Program-made: the position numbers and the translations under genes
Origin: Massilia alkalitolerans DSM 17462
GTDB lineage: Bacteria; Pseudomonadota; Gammaproteobacteria; Burkholderiales; Burkholderiaceae_D
Assembly (NCBI RefSeq): GCF_000427785.1
Contig: NZ_ATYR01000034.1
Span: 1-64,000, forward strand
Length of the DNA: 64,000 bases
Direction: 5' to 3'
The notes under the pieces: generated by a model
Databases searched by the model: none
What the model saw: only the letters and a program-made list of their open reading frames with translations
What the model was told of the DNA's origin: nothing
Part shown: piece after piece, positions 1 through 9,800 of the stretch
How positions within the stretch are numbered: the first letter of the stretch is position 1
Layout of the letters: each line of letters begins with the position of its first letter

Positions 1-374
1 AAGGCGGTGTTGCGATGCACGCCGACGTCTCTGGCGGCGGCGCGCACCGATGTCGAGTCGAGCACGGAGCCCAGGTAATCGAGCCATTTTTCACGCAGCC
101 GCAGCCGCGCCAGCGGCGTACCGCTCAGGTCGTTATAGGTGCGGCCGCAGGCGCGGCAACGGTAGCGCGGTAGGCCATTGGCTTGCCCATGCCGGTAGTA
201 ACGTTCGCAAGTGCAACCGGGGCAGCGGCGCTGCGTGCGGCCGATCTGGCCGATGACGGCGATCACCTGGTCCAGCCCGGCAGCGGGATGCAGGGCGGCC
301 AGCGTTTGCAGGCGCTGAGGCAGGTTCAGTGCGGGGAGTCTGGCAAACCACTTCTTGAAATGCGGTGCGCGCAT
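1..374 (-). CDS. IS1595-like transposase, 5' part (runs off left edge)
   Basis: An open frame on the minus strand starts at the ATG at 374 and is still open at base 1, so about 124 residues of the N-terminal part are visible. It has a zinc-ribbon with CPGC and, about 26 residues later, CRAC, followed by RTYNDLSGTPLARLR and then KWLDYL and a VRAAARDVGVHRNTA helix-turn-helix-like stretch. This order is typical of IS1595 (ISXO2-like) transposases; the DDE catalytic core would lie to the left of the window. The element end probably lies between 375 and 460, but only one end is visible, so the inverted repeat and target duplication cannot be tested. Family assignment rests on motif recognition. 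Confidence 0.75.
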   Translation of the reverse strand, partial: MRAPHFKKWFARLPALNLPQRLQTLAALHPAAGLDQVIAVIGQIGRTQRRCPGCTCERYYRHGQANGLPRYRCRACGRTYNDLSGTPLARLRLREKWLDYLGSVLDSTSVRAAARDVGVHRNTA

Positions 375-460
375 AGTCGTTCCCGTCTGTGGTGACAGGC
401 GTTCGACCATGGAGCAGCGCAGCAGTTCCGCCCTCATCCATAGTTAAAGATGACAGCGCC

Positions 461-490
461 AAAAAATACGCCGGCACGCATGCCGGCGTA
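461..490 (-). terminator. Rho-independent terminator of the HAD phosphatase gene
   Basis: Perfect 10-bp stem (TACGCCGGCA / TGCCGGCGTA, 467-490) with a 4-nt loop, followed on the minus strand by six U (A-run at 461-466). It sits 20 bases past the stop of the HAD gene. The presumed IS end abuts it. Confidence 0.85.
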
Positions 491-510
491 CTGTAGTGCC
501 GAAAAGCCAA

Positions 511-1221
511 TCAGGCAGCCAGCGCCAGTTGCCTCAGCGCGGGGACGACCTGGTCCAGGGCGCGGACTTCGCAGCTGGGCAGCGCCAGGCTGTCGTTGGC
601 CAGCCCGCCCGGATTGAACCAGCAGCTGTCGATCCCGAAGCGGTTGGCGCCGAGGATGTCGGCGTCCAGGCGGTCGCCGACGATGACGGTCTCGTGCCTG
701 GCGAAGGGCCGTGCGCGCGCCATCCGGGCGCTGAATTCGAAGAAGCGGCTGTCCGGCTTGGCGTGACCGCAGGCCTCCGACGTCGCGACAAAGGAGATGT
801 GCCCGCCCAGCCCAGAGCTGGCAATGCGGCGGTGCTGGATGTGGTGCACGCCGTTGGTGATGATGCCGACCTCGCCACAAGCGGCCAGGCTCTCGCACAG
901 CTGCTGCGCGCCGTCGACCAGCACCACCGTCTCCGACAGGGATTCCAGATACAGGCTGCTCGCCTTCTCCGGGTCCAGCTCGAGGCCATTGCCAACGAAG
1001 GTCTGGCGGAAGCGCTCGACCTTCAGCACCTCCTTCGATACCGTGCCGGCCTCGAAGGCGCGCCAGAGTGCCAGGTTGATCGCCTGGTACTGCTGGAACA
1101 AGGGTTCGAGCTCGCCATGCAGCCCGAGTTCGCCCATCGTGCGCACGAAGGAGAGCCGTTCGGAAGCCTTGAAGTCGAGCAGCGTGTCGTCCAGGTCGAA
1201 AAGGAATAATCTGTGCTTCAT
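511..1221 (-). CDS. YjjG/YfnB-like HAD phosphatase (pyrimidine 5'-nucleotidase type)
   Basis: 236 residues in the cytosol. HAD motif I is DLDDTLL (nucleophile Asp9, general acid Asp11), motif II ITNG at 121-124, motif III Lys155 in HAKPD, and motif IV GDRLDADI at 182-189. The alpha-helical cap between motifs I and II makes it subclass IA. The best family match is YjjG/YfnB, which dephosphorylates non-canonical or surplus pyrimidine nucleoside monophosphates. The frame stays open for 44 codons upstream, but motif I sits eight residues after the ATG at 1221 as in the family, so that start is chosen. The substrate is inferred from the family; other small phosphoesters are possible. Confidence 0.75.
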   Translation of the reverse strand: MKHRLFLFDLDDTLLDFKASERLSFVRTMGELGLHGELEPLFQQYQAINLALWRAFEAGTVSKEVLKVERFRQTFVGNGLELDPEKASSLYLESLSETVVLVDGAQQLCESLAACGEVGIITNGVHHIQHRRIASSGLGGHISFVATSEACGHAKPDSRFFEFSARMARARPFARHETVIVGDRLDADILGANRFGIDSCWFNPGGLANDSLALPSCEVRALDQVVPALRQLALAA

Positions 1222-1247
1222 AGCCCCCGATGGTAGCACGGGCCGGC

Positions 1248-2384
1248 CTACAGGTACTTCAGCCAGGCGATGTCGCGCCGCCGCGCCTTGAGCCGTGCGA
1301 ACGCAGCCACCGCGGGATACAGCGCGACGCACAGCAGCGCGCTCACGGCCCACACCGGCGCCACCCCATCGAAGCGGGCCGCGTCCCTGTCAAACGCGGA
1401 AACGGCAATCAAGAGCAGCTTGAGCGCATACAGGTGGGCGACGTAGAAGAACATCGGCGCCGCGCCCAGCACCGCCAGCCGTTTCACGAGTGCGCCCTGG
1501 CGGCGTTCCAGCGCGAGCAGCAGCAACAGGCCCGCCCCGAGCGTGAGCGCGGCGAACAGCAGCGAAGGCGGGTACTTGGTGACGTTGAAGAAGCCCATCA
1601 TGGTCTCGAGCGCCGTGGCGCCGGCGCTCCACGGCCGGTCGCCGTAGACGTTCGCCGCGCGCAGCAGCAGGAAGCCGGCCAGCGCTCCCAGGCCCCATCC
1701 CAGCAGCCGGCGCGCGCGGCGCTGCGGCGTGAACCCTGCTGCGAACCACGGCCCGCAGGCATAGCCCAGGCAGATGATGCCGATCCATGGCAGCACCGGG
1801 TAGGAGGTACGCAGGCGCAGGGTGTCGCCGAGCTCCAGCCAGCCGCGGTCGTGCAGCACCGCCCAGACGGCGTGCAGCGGACGGCCGGGCGCGAAGTGCA
1901 GCGGGTCCAGCAGGTTGTGGCCGGCGACGATCGCCAGTCCGAGCGCGATCAGGAACGCACGCGGCAGCCGGACCAGCGCCGCCAGCGCCAGCATCGACAG
2001 GCCGATGGCCCAGATCACCTGCAGGTAGATCACCTTGGGCGGAAAGCTCGCGGTCCAGGCGAAGTTGATGACCGTTAGTTCCAGCACCACCAGGAACAGG
2101 CCGCGCTTCCACAGGAAGCTTGCTGCGGCGCCTGCGCCGTCCTGCTGGCGGGCGCCGTACAGGAAGGCGGACAGGCCGGTAAGGAACACGAACACCGGCG
2201 CGCACAGGTGCGCCAGCAGGCGCGAGACGAACAGCGGGCCGGACGTCGTCGCGACATCCATCGGGTCGGATACCTGCAGGTGCAGCAGAAAGGTCTCGCG
2301 CACGTGGTCGGCGAGCATGAACACCATGACCAGGCCGCGCAGCGCGTCGATGCCCATGATGCGGGAATGCAGTGGTTTCGTCAT
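1248..2384 (-). CDS. DUF1624/acyltransferase-like multispanning membrane protein
   Basis: 378 residues with many hydrophobic segments spread along the chain (about nine or ten helices) and the N-terminal signature GIDALRGLVM with His27 (ADHVRE), as in DUF1624/heparan-glucosaminide N-acetyltransferase-like proteins. Members are thought to move acyl groups across the inner membrane onto extracytoplasmic sugars, but this one has no proven substrate. Its ATG lies four bases after the stop of the upstream TonB receptor, so the two are surely cotranscribed and share the Fur-box promoter. It could modify or recycle the receptor's ligand; that is inference only. Confidence 0.7.
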   Translation of the reverse strand: MTKPLHSRIMGIDALRGLVMVFMLADHVRETFLLHLQVSDPMDVATTSGPLFVSRLLAHLCAPVFVFLTGLSAFLYGARQQDGAGAAASFLWKRGLFLVVLELTVINFAWTASFPPKVIYLQVIWAIGLSMLALAALVRLPRAFLIALGLAIVAGHNLLDPLHFAPGRPLHAVWAVLHDRGWLELGDTLRLRTSYPVLPWIGIICLGYACGPWFAAGFTPQRRARRLLGWGLGALAGFLLLRAANVYGDRPWSAGATALETMMGFFNVTKYPPSLLFAALTLGAGLLLLLALERRQGALVKRLAVLGAAPMFFYVAHLYALKLLLIAVSAFDRDAARFDGVAPVWAVSALLCVALYPAVAAFARLKARRRDIAWLKYL

Positions 2385-2388
2385 GTTG

Positions 2389-4455
2389 TCACAGCTTCAC
2401 GTTGAGCGCCAGGTACGCGGCGCGCCCGGCGCCAGCCGAGAACATCGGCTGGGCCTGGCTGACTGGCCAGAAGAAGTTGTCGTACCAGGCGTAGGCGTGG
2501 CGGCGGTCGGCCAGGTTCTTGAGCTGCAGGTCCAGGCTCACGGTCCGGGACAGCTGATGGCGCACGCTGGCGTCGAACAGCACGAAGCCGCCGAACTTGC
2601 CGAGCGCATTCGCGTTGTCGATGTAGTAGCCGCCCTGCGCGCGCCCCTGCAGCCCGAAGCGCCAGCGCTCCGAGTGGTGATAATCGGCGCCGACGTTGGT
2701 GATGTGGCGCGGCGTATGGAACACCTCTTTCCCGGCCAGCGAGAACCCGTCGGCGGTGAACGCGCTCACCACCTCGGCTTTCTGCACCGAGTGCGAGAAG
2801 CTCAGGTCGACGTGCTCGCCAATGCGGGTTGACACCTGCAGGTCGAGCCCCTTGCGGCGCGTCTCGCCCAGCCCGACCGTGGTGCCGGTGGCCGGCATGT
2901 TGGCCACCTCGCCGGTGGCGTCCTGCTGCCAGGCCGCGAGGCGCAGGTCGGCGCCAGGAACCGGCTTGAACTTGATGCCGACCTCCCTGCCGGTATTGAT
3001 CGAGGGGGCGAAGCGCGCCTGCCCCGGCACCAGGTAGGCCGGCGCGCCGGAACCGGTCAGGATCTGGAACGTGCGGCCCCAGTTGGCGTACAGGCTCACA
3101 TTCTGTGACGGGCCGTAGACCATGCTCAGCTTGGGCTGCCTGATCCAGCCATAGTCCTGCAGGCGGGCCCGCAGTCCATTCGCATGGTTCAGGAAGTCGC
3201 CGCTGAATCGATCCAGCCGGAAGCCCGGGATGATCCTGAGCGATTCGACCGGCCGGATGACTGCCTGCACATAGGCGCCGGTATTGTCGAGGGTGTAGCT
3301 GTCGTCGTTCTGGACCGTTGCCGGGGTGGTGAAGTCGGTCGGCAGCGCGAAGCCGTAGCGCAGGCGGCGGTAGGCGTTGTCCTGGCGCTCGGCGCTGATG
3401 CCGCTCTCGACCGCCAGCCCGGCATGGGCGCGCCAGGTCAACGTACTCAGCAAGCCGGTCTGCGCCTCGTCCCAGAGGCGGCGCTGGCGCGGCGCCGTGC
3501 CGCCTGGGTTGCTGGTGAAGGTGACCCGGCGGTCATCCAGGTAGCGGTTGTAGTACAGCTTGTTGCTCCAGAAGGCTTGCGGCGAGAGCTGCCAGTCCAG
3601 GTGAACGCTCGCATGGCGCATGTCGCGCTCGCTCAGGTCATTGGCGTTCTTGGCGGGCGACTGGCGGCGGTTGGCGGCCAGCTCCTGCGCCGTGAGGAAG
3701 CCCGGCTCCTCGGCCTCGTGGCGGTAGCTGCGCAGCACCAGGCCGGCCTTGACCGCCTTGTCGGCCGAACTCAGGAACCACTTGGCGCCCAGCGTGTACT
3801 TCTCGGAGTCGCTGTGCGCGCGGGAGCCGTTCGAATGCTGTCTGGCGAAGAAGTAGTTCTGGGCCAGGCCGCCGCTCTCGCGTCCCAGCGCCAGCTGGGC
3901 TTCGCGGCTGGAGAAACTGCCGACGCTCAAGCGCCCGTCCAGGTAGTTGCCGCCCTGGCGGGTGCCGAAGTTGATGTTGCCGCCGATGTTGTGCAGGCCA
4001 TAGCGCGGATCGTTGGTGCCGCGCACCACTTCGATGTAATCCACCTCGAGCGGGAAGACCATGTCGATGAAGCGCTGGTTGCCGCTGTTGACATTGCTGG
4101 GAATGCCGTCGATCAGCACCTTGATGCCGTTGATATAGCCTTCTCCATTGAAGGCGCGGAAACTGGCCTTGCCGGACTCCGCGCCCATGCGGGTCTCGGT
4201 CAGCTGGATGCCGGGGAGCTGCCCGAGCAGTTCCCAGCTGTTGGCGACGTTCTTGTCTTCGAGCTTGTCGGCGCCGAGCACGTCGACCGAGCTCATGACG
4301 CTGTTCGAGAGCAGCGCGCCACCCGGACGCTGGGCGCTCACCCTGACTTCGCCGATCACCATCACGGGATCGTCGGCAAGCGCATACTGGCTCGACAGGG
4401 ACAGGGACAGGGACAGGGCCGGGGCCAGCAGCATCGGCAGGATGGGACGTTTCAT
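2389..4455 (-). CDS. TonB-dependent outer membrane receptor, Fur-box controlled (siderophore-type)
   Basis: 688 residues. The signal peptide is about 27 residues (cleavage after ALA), with an unusual LSLSLSLS core encoded by four tandem GACAGG-type hexamers at 4394-4417. The plug domain follows (roughly residues 45-160, containing LGQLPGIQL, LIDGIP and EVVRGTNDPRYG), then a 22-strand barrel-type region ending in an aromatic/hydrophobic strand (YLALNVKL). The length is usual for siderophore or metal-chelate receptors. A strong Fur-box-like palindrome lies about 30-60 bases upstream of the ATG, so iron repression is expected. The next gene, a membrane acyltransferase-like protein, is translationally close. 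The ligand is unknown. Confidence 0.82.
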   Translation of the reverse strand: MKRPILPMLLAPALSLSLSLSSQYALADDPVMVIGEVRVSAQRPGGALLSNSVMSSVDVLGADKLEDKNVANSWELLGQLPGIQLTETRMGAESGKASFRAFNGEGYINGIKVLIDGIPSNVNSGNQRFIDMVFPLEVDYIEVVRGTNDPRYGLHNIGGNINFGTRQGGNYLDGRLSVGSFSSREAQLALGRESGGLAQNYFFARQHSNGSRAHSDSEKYTLGAKWFLSSADKAVKAGLVLRSYRHEAEEPGFLTAQELAANRRQSPAKNANDLSERDMRHASVHLDWQLSPQAFWSNKLYYNRYLDDRRVTFTSNPGGTAPRQRRLWDEAQTGLLSTLTWRAHAGLAVESGISAERQDNAYRRLRYGFALPTDFTTPATVQNDDSYTLDNTGAYVQAVIRPVESLRIIPGFRLDRFSGDFLNHANGLRARLQDYGWIRQPKLSMVYGPSQNVSLYANWGRTFQILTGSGAPAYLVPGQARFAPSINTGREVGIKFKPVPGADLRLAAWQQDATGEVANMPATGTTVGLGETRRKGLDLQVSTRIGEHVDLSFSHSVQKAEVVSAFTADGFSLAGKEVFHTPRHITNVGADYHHSERWRFGLQGRAQGGYYIDNANALGKFGGFVLFDASVRHQLSRTVSLDLQLKNLADRRHAYAWYDNFFWPVSQAQPMFSAGAGRAAYLALNVKL

Positions 4456-4486
4456 GGATCGGGTACCTCATGGCGCGGACAAGGCA

Positions 4487-4512
4487 CTAATGATAATGCA
4501 TTATCGTTATCG
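4487..4512. promoter_or_regulatory. Fur box
   Basis: The AT-rich stretch around TGATAATGCATTATCGTTAT contains GATAAT-type hexamers in both orientations and closely resembles the classical 19-bp Fur consensus. It stands between the divergent TonB receptor (minus) and NfeD gene (plus). Its position upstream of the receptor start suggests it controls that gene. Confidence 0.8.
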
Positions 4513-4622
4513 ACTCAACCGTGACCGATCGGCGCAAGCCGGGAACACCCGGATGCGGATCGCGGTCCAAGTCTTGACCGGTCCGGTTCGTGGCCGGCAA
4601 GGCTTGATCCTGGGAGGCGACC

Positions 4623-6032
4623 GTGTTGCGCTACAAGCTCGCCGCGCTGCTGCCGGTCCTGGCCGCGCTCACGCTCGCAGCCTTGCTTGCGCTCCCGGGC
4701 GCCAGCCCGGCTGCATCCGCCCCGGCATCCAGGTCCGCCGCCGTTGGCCTCCTGACCATCGACGGCGCCATCGGCCCGGCCAGCGCCGACCAGGTCGTGC
4801 GCGGCATCGGGCGCTCCGCCTCGCTCGGGCACGTGCTGCTGGTCATCCGGATGGACACGCCGGGCGGACTCGACACCTCGATGCGCACCGCGATCAAGGC
4901 GATCCTCGCCGCACCGGTGCCGGTCGCCGTCTACGTCGCCCCCAGCGGCGCACGCGCCGCCAGCGCCGGCACCTACCTCCTGTACGCCAGCCATGTCGCG
5001 GCGATGGCGCCCGGCACCAACGTGGGCGCGACGACGACGGTCGAGATCGGCATTGGGCCATCGCCCCCCGCCGGCCAGCCCGTCCCAGGGGGCAGCGGCA
5101 AGAACGCCCCCAAGTCCGCCCAGAAGGAGCCGGCTTCGCCCATGCAGGCCAAGGCGCTCAACGATGCCGCCGCCTACCTGCGCGGCCTGGCCCAGCTGCG
5201 CGGCCGCAACGCCGACTGGGCCGAGCGCGCGGTGCGCGAATCCGTCAGCCTCACCGCCGAGGAAGCGCTGCGGCTGAAGGTCATCGACGTCGTGGCGCCG
5301 GACGTCCCGACCCTGCTGGCGCAGCTGGACGGCCACAGCGTCAATGTGCTGGGCCAGCCGCGCCGCCTGCAGACGAAAGGCGCGCTGCTGGTCGAATTCG
5401 CGCCCGACTGGCGCACCAACGCGCTCGCCGCGATCGCCAATCCCAGCGTCGCCCTGCTCCTCATGACGGTCGGACTCTACGGCCTGGTATTCGAGTTCAT
5501 GAACCCGGGCGCGGTGGCGCCGGGCGTGATCGGGGCGATCTGCCTGCTGCTGGGCCTGTACGCCCTGCAGCTGCTGCCGGTGAACTACGCCGGCCTGGCC
5601 CTGATCGTGCTCGGCCTGGCCTTCATGGGCGCGGAAGCCTTCCTGCCCAGCTTCGGCATCCTCGGCCTGGGCGGGATCGCCGCCTTCGTCGCCGGCGCAC
5701 TGATGCTGATCGATACCGACTTGCCCGGCTACGGCATTCCGCCCGGCCTGGTCGGCACGCTGGCCACCGCCAGCGCCCTGCTGCTGTTCGGCACCGTGCG
5801 CCTGGCGCTCAGGACGCGCCGGCGCCCGGTAAGGAGTGGTGCCGCAAGCCTGATCGGGACGCTGTGCACGGTCGAACAGCTCGGTGAACGGCGCGCCAAC
5901 GAGGCCTGGGTCAAGGTCGAGGGCGAACTGTGGCACGCCATCAGCAGCACCCCGCTGCGCCAGGCGCAGACCGTGCGCATCGTCGGCCGCAGCGGCCTGC
6001 GGCTCGAAGTGGTCCCTGTCGAGAACAGCTAG
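4623..6032 (+). CDS. NfeD-family membrane serine protease (long, ClpP-like form)
   Basis: 469 residues, GTG start preceded by GGGAGG at a good distance. N-terminal signal anchor (residues 5-30), then a ClpP/crotonase-fold protease domain with TPGG at 79-82, the nucleophile Ser114 in RAASAG and the probable base Lys177 in QAKALN. This matches the Ser-Lys dyad of the archaeal homologue PH1510. Four or more membrane helices follow (about 265-390), and a C-terminal OB-fold NfeD domain lies at about 400-465. The slipin gene starts nine bases downstream. In this conserved pair the protease is believed to cleave the hydrophobic C-terminus of its stomatin partner and act in membrane quality control. 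Confidence 0.88.
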   Translation: MLRYKLAALLPVLAALTLAALLALPGASPAASAPASRSAAVGLLTIDGAIGPASADQVVRGIGRSASLGHVLLVIRMDTPGGLDTSMRTAIKAILAAPVPVAVYVAPSGARAASAGTYLLYASHVAAMAPGTNVGATTTVEIGIGPSPPAGQPVPGGSGKNAPKSAQKEPASPMQAKALNDAAAYLRGLAQLRGRNADWAERAVRESVSLTAEEALRLKVIDVVAPDVPTLLAQLDGHSVNVLGQPRRLQTKGALLVEFAPDWRTNALAAIANPSVALLLMTVGLYGLVFEFMNPGAVAPGVIGAICLLLGLYALQLLPVNYAGLALIVLGLAFMGAEAFLPSFGILGLGGIAAFVAGALMLIDTDLPGYGIPPGLVGTLATASALLLFGTVRLALRTRRRPVRSGAASLIGTLCTVEQLGERRANEAWVKVEGELWHAISSTPLRQAQTVRIVGRSGLRLEVVPVENS

Positions 6033-6041
6033 GAGAATGCA

Positions 6042-6812
6042 ATGATCACCGGTATCGGCCTTGGCGTTGGCGTCCTGTTCTTCCTGCTGCTCGCGCTGCT
6101 GGTCACGTCGATCCGGGTCCTGCGCGAATACGAACGCGGCGTGGTGTTCCAGCTGGGCCGCTTCTGGGGCGTGAAGGGACCGGGCCTGATCATCCTGATC
6201 CCGGTGCTGCAGCAGATGGTGCGGGTCGACCTGCGCACCATCGTGCTCGACGTGCCGACCCAGGACGTGATCTCGCGCGACAACGTCTCGGTCAAGGTCA
6301 ACGCCGTGATCTACTTCCGGGTGGTGGACCCGGAGCGCGCCATCATCCAGGTCGCCAACTTCATGGAAGCGACTAGCCAGCTGGCCCAGACCACCCTGCG
6401 CGCGGTGCTCGGCAAGCACGAGCTGGACGAGATGCTGGCCGAGCGCGAACGCCTCAACCTCGACATCCAGCAGGTGCTGGATGCCCAGACCGACGCCTGG
6501 GGCATCAAGGTGGCCAACGTCGAGATCAAGCACGTCGACCTGGACGAATCGATGATCCGGGCGATTGCGCGCCAGGCCGAGGCCGAGCGCGAGCGGCGCG
6601 CCAAGGTGATCCATGCGGAGGGCGAGCTGCAGGCCTCGGAAAAACTGCAGCAGGCCGCCTTCGTGCTGGCGCAGCAGGCCGGCGCAATGCAGCTGCGCTA
6701 CCTGCAGACGCTGAGCACGATCGCGGGCGACAAATCGTCCACGATCGTGTTCCCCTTGCCGATCGACGTGCTGGCCGGCCTCGATGCGCGGGCGCGCAAG
6801 GAGGCCGGCTAG
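6042..6812 (+). CDS. Slipin (stomatin/prohibitin-like, SPFH domain)
   Basis: 256 residues. One N-terminal membrane segment (residues 4-26) is followed by REYERGVVFQLGR, the typical start of the SPFH/Band-7 domain, which extends to about residue 190. A charged coiled-coil segment with QAEAERERRAKVIHAEGE comes next, then the hydrophobic tail IVFPLPIDVL. It is expected to oligomerise at the inner membrane as a scaffold and to be the partner/substrate of the NfeD protease encoded just upstream. AGGAG lies six bases before the ATG. Length and order are normal for the family. Confidence 0.9.
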   Translation: MITGIGLGVGVLFFLLLALLVTSIRVLREYERGVVFQLGRFWGVKGPGLIILIPVLQQMVRVDLRTIVLDVPTQDVISRDNVSVKVNAVIYFRVVDPERAIIQVANFMEATSQLAQTTLRAVLGKHELDEMLAERERLNLDIQQVLDAQTDAWGIKVANVEIKHVDLDESMIRAIARQAEAERERRAKVIHAEGELQASEKLQQAAFVLAQQAGAMQLRYLQTLSTIAGDKSSTIVFPLPIDVLAGLDARARKEAG

Positions 6813-6825
6813 CAGGATCACGCGC

Positions 6826-9800
6826 TCAGTGCGCGTGGCCCCCGCCGGGCTCCTCGCAGTGATGCGGCTCCTCCCGGCACAGCGTCTCCCGCGCGGCCAG
6901 CGCCTGCCGGCGCGCCTCCAGCTGCTCCGGCGTCTGCGCCGGCGCCAGGATCTCCGGCACCGTGATCACCCGGCCGTTCCTGACCACGAAGCGCACGTCG
7001 GCGGCGGCGCGCAGGTCCGCCAGCGGATTGCCTCCCACCGCGATCAGGTCGGCCAGCTTGCCGCTTTCCACGGTGCCGAGATCGTCGCCCACCAACGCGA
7101 TGCGCGCCGCGTCGCGCGTCACCGAGTACAGCGCCGTCAGGTTGCCCTGCACGATCGCCGCCCCGCGCATGTTCAGGTGCAGCGAGATGCCCGGCACCAC
7201 CAGTGGCGAGTCAGTGCCGTTGGCAACCAGCGCACCGGCGGCGCGCACCTTGGCCTGCTGGGTGGCGTCGTTGATGATGCTGGCCAGCTGGGTCGCGGTG
7301 GGCGGCTGCGCGTTCTGCAGGCCCGGCACGAAGTTCGGCGGCACCAGGATGAAGCGCGGGTCGGTGACGATGCCCGGATCCAGCCCCGCCAGCGCGGAGG
7401 CCGAGAACAGGGTGTCGATCAGGTGGAAGTCGCCCTTGCCGTAGATGTCGGCCGCGTCCTGGTAGGTGATCGCGCGCGCGAAGGACTTCGACCAGCCGTA
7501 GCCCATGCGCTGCGTCGCCGACAGGTGGGTAGTGCCGCCCAGGCCCGTCGCCGCGCCCGGCTGCACCATGTGGGTGCCACTCGGCACGCGCAGGTCGAGC
7601 GCCCCTTGCGCGATCCGTTCCATGATCGGGATCGGCGCGCGCACGTAGCTCTTCAGGAAGTCCGCATCGAAGCGCTTGGCCTTGGCGATCTCGAGCTCGG
7701 CGATGAGCGGCGTGCGCAGGGTGCGCGCGAAGTGGTAGAACTGGCGGTTGCCCTCCCACAGCGGCGGCGAGACAAACATGCGCGGCCCCAGCAGGTTCCC
7801 GGCCTCGAGCGACTCGCGCATCTCCACGCTCTGGTGCAGCGGGCCACCCACCGACTGCGCCGTCGTGATCCCGTAGGACAGCATCAGCTGGGCGATCTGG
7901 CCGAACTGCCCGCCCTGGTACAGGGTCAGCGGGTGCAGGTGGGTCTCGATCAGGCCCGGCATCACGGTCAGGCCGCTGGCGTCGACCACGCGCACCCCGG
8001 CCGGGTGATCAGTCTGCGGTCCGACCGACACGATGCGGTTGCCCTGGATGACGATGTCGACGTTCTGGCGCAGGGAGCTAGCCACGCCATCCCACAGCGC
8101 CCCCGCACGGATCACGGTGCGCCCTTCCGGCACCGCCTGGCGATACTTCAGCCTGACCGGGATCTCGCGGGCGCCGCTGCCGTCGACGCGCACGGTGCGC
8201 ACCCGCTCGGCCGACTTGTACAGGATGGTCCGCGAGTCGCCGCCCCAGGACGGCAGGTCGGCGATGTCCTCGGTGACGCGGCGCGCCTCGCCGGTCGGGG
8301 CGCCGTTCGGACCGACGGGAATCGCGTACAGGCGCGAGTCCATGATGAAGGCCACGCGGGTCCCGTCGGGCGAGAGCACGGCAGCGCCCTCGTCGCGCTC
8401 GGCGATCTGGCGCGGCGCCGACGCCACCGCATAGAAGGTGCCGGTGCGCGTGGCCAGGTCGATCACGCGCAGCTTGTTGTAGCCCTCGCGGAAGCGGTTG
8501 TTGATGCGCTCGTTGTCCACCACGATGATGCGCTGGCCGTCGGGCGTCCATTGCGGCGTGCTAACCTGGGTGCTCACCGAGGGCAGGATCACCTCGAAGG
8601 TCGAGGTGGCGCGGTTCCAGATCTCGAGCTGGCCCGACAAGGTGGTGTAGGCGATGCGCCCGCCGTCCGGCGACAGCTTCGGCAGCGCCATTGAGCGTCC
8701 CGGGATAGCGGCCAGCCGCGTGCGGGCACGGGTCGCCACGTCGACCTGGTCGACCGCCAGCTGGCCGGCATTGTTGCGCTCGGACGAGAAGTAGACCGCC
8801 TGCCCGTCCGCGGTCCATTGCGGGTTGACGTCGCGGTCGGGATCGTCCGTCAGCCGCACCGGCGCTTCGCCGATGCGCATGGTCCAGACGTCGTTCAGGG
8901 CCACGAAGGCGATGCTGCGTCCGTCCGGCGACAGGACCGGGGCGCTGATGCCCTTCACCTGGCGCGGCCTGAAGTTGTCGAAGTTGCGGTCCTTGCCTTC
9001 GCGGATGTCGGGCCGGCGCAGCCTCAGTTCGGCGCGAAAAGCCACATCGTTCGGATTGGCGCCGCTGGCGTCGCGGATGCGGATGTGCCCATCGGCCGTG
9101 TACAGGAAGCGCCCGTCCGGGAGGAAGCGCACCGGGAACGGGAAGATGTCCTCGTCGATCGTCACCGCCGCGCCGCCCACCACCAGCTGGCGCGCGGCGT
9201 TATGGTAGACCAGCGCGCTGCCGTCCGGGGTCCAGGCCGGGGCCGTGCCCGGCGCCACGACCGTCGGCGCGCCGCCGCCGATCGGGGCGGTGACGACGTT
9301 GGTGCCGTCGACATAGGCCAGGCGGCTGCCGTCCGGCGACACCACCGGATTGCTCTCGGCCCCGGGCCCGGTGGTCACCTGGGCCGGCGCGCCGCCGTTC
9401 ACGTTCACGCGCCAGATCTTGTACTGGCCGTCGCCGCTGCGATCCGACGAGAACACCAGGCCGCTGCCGTCCGGCAGCCAGGCCGGTTCGCGATCATCAA
9501 ACGGACCGGTGGTGTGCTCGCGCAGATTGCGTCCGTCCGGCGAGATCGTCCAGATATGGAAGTTCCCTTCCGGCGCGTAGTTCTGGAAGGCGATGCGCCT
9601 GCCATCGGGCGACCACACCGGCGCGGTCGGCTCGACGCGCCAATCGGTGATGCGGCGCGCCTGCCCGCCTTCGCGCGGAATGATCCACAGCGCGCCCTGG
9701 GCCGAGAACACGATCAGGCGGCCGTCCGGCGATGGCGCCGCCGCCATGTTGGTGCCTTCGCGCAGTTCGACCGTGAGGGTTTGTGTGGGGCCGCGCAGGT

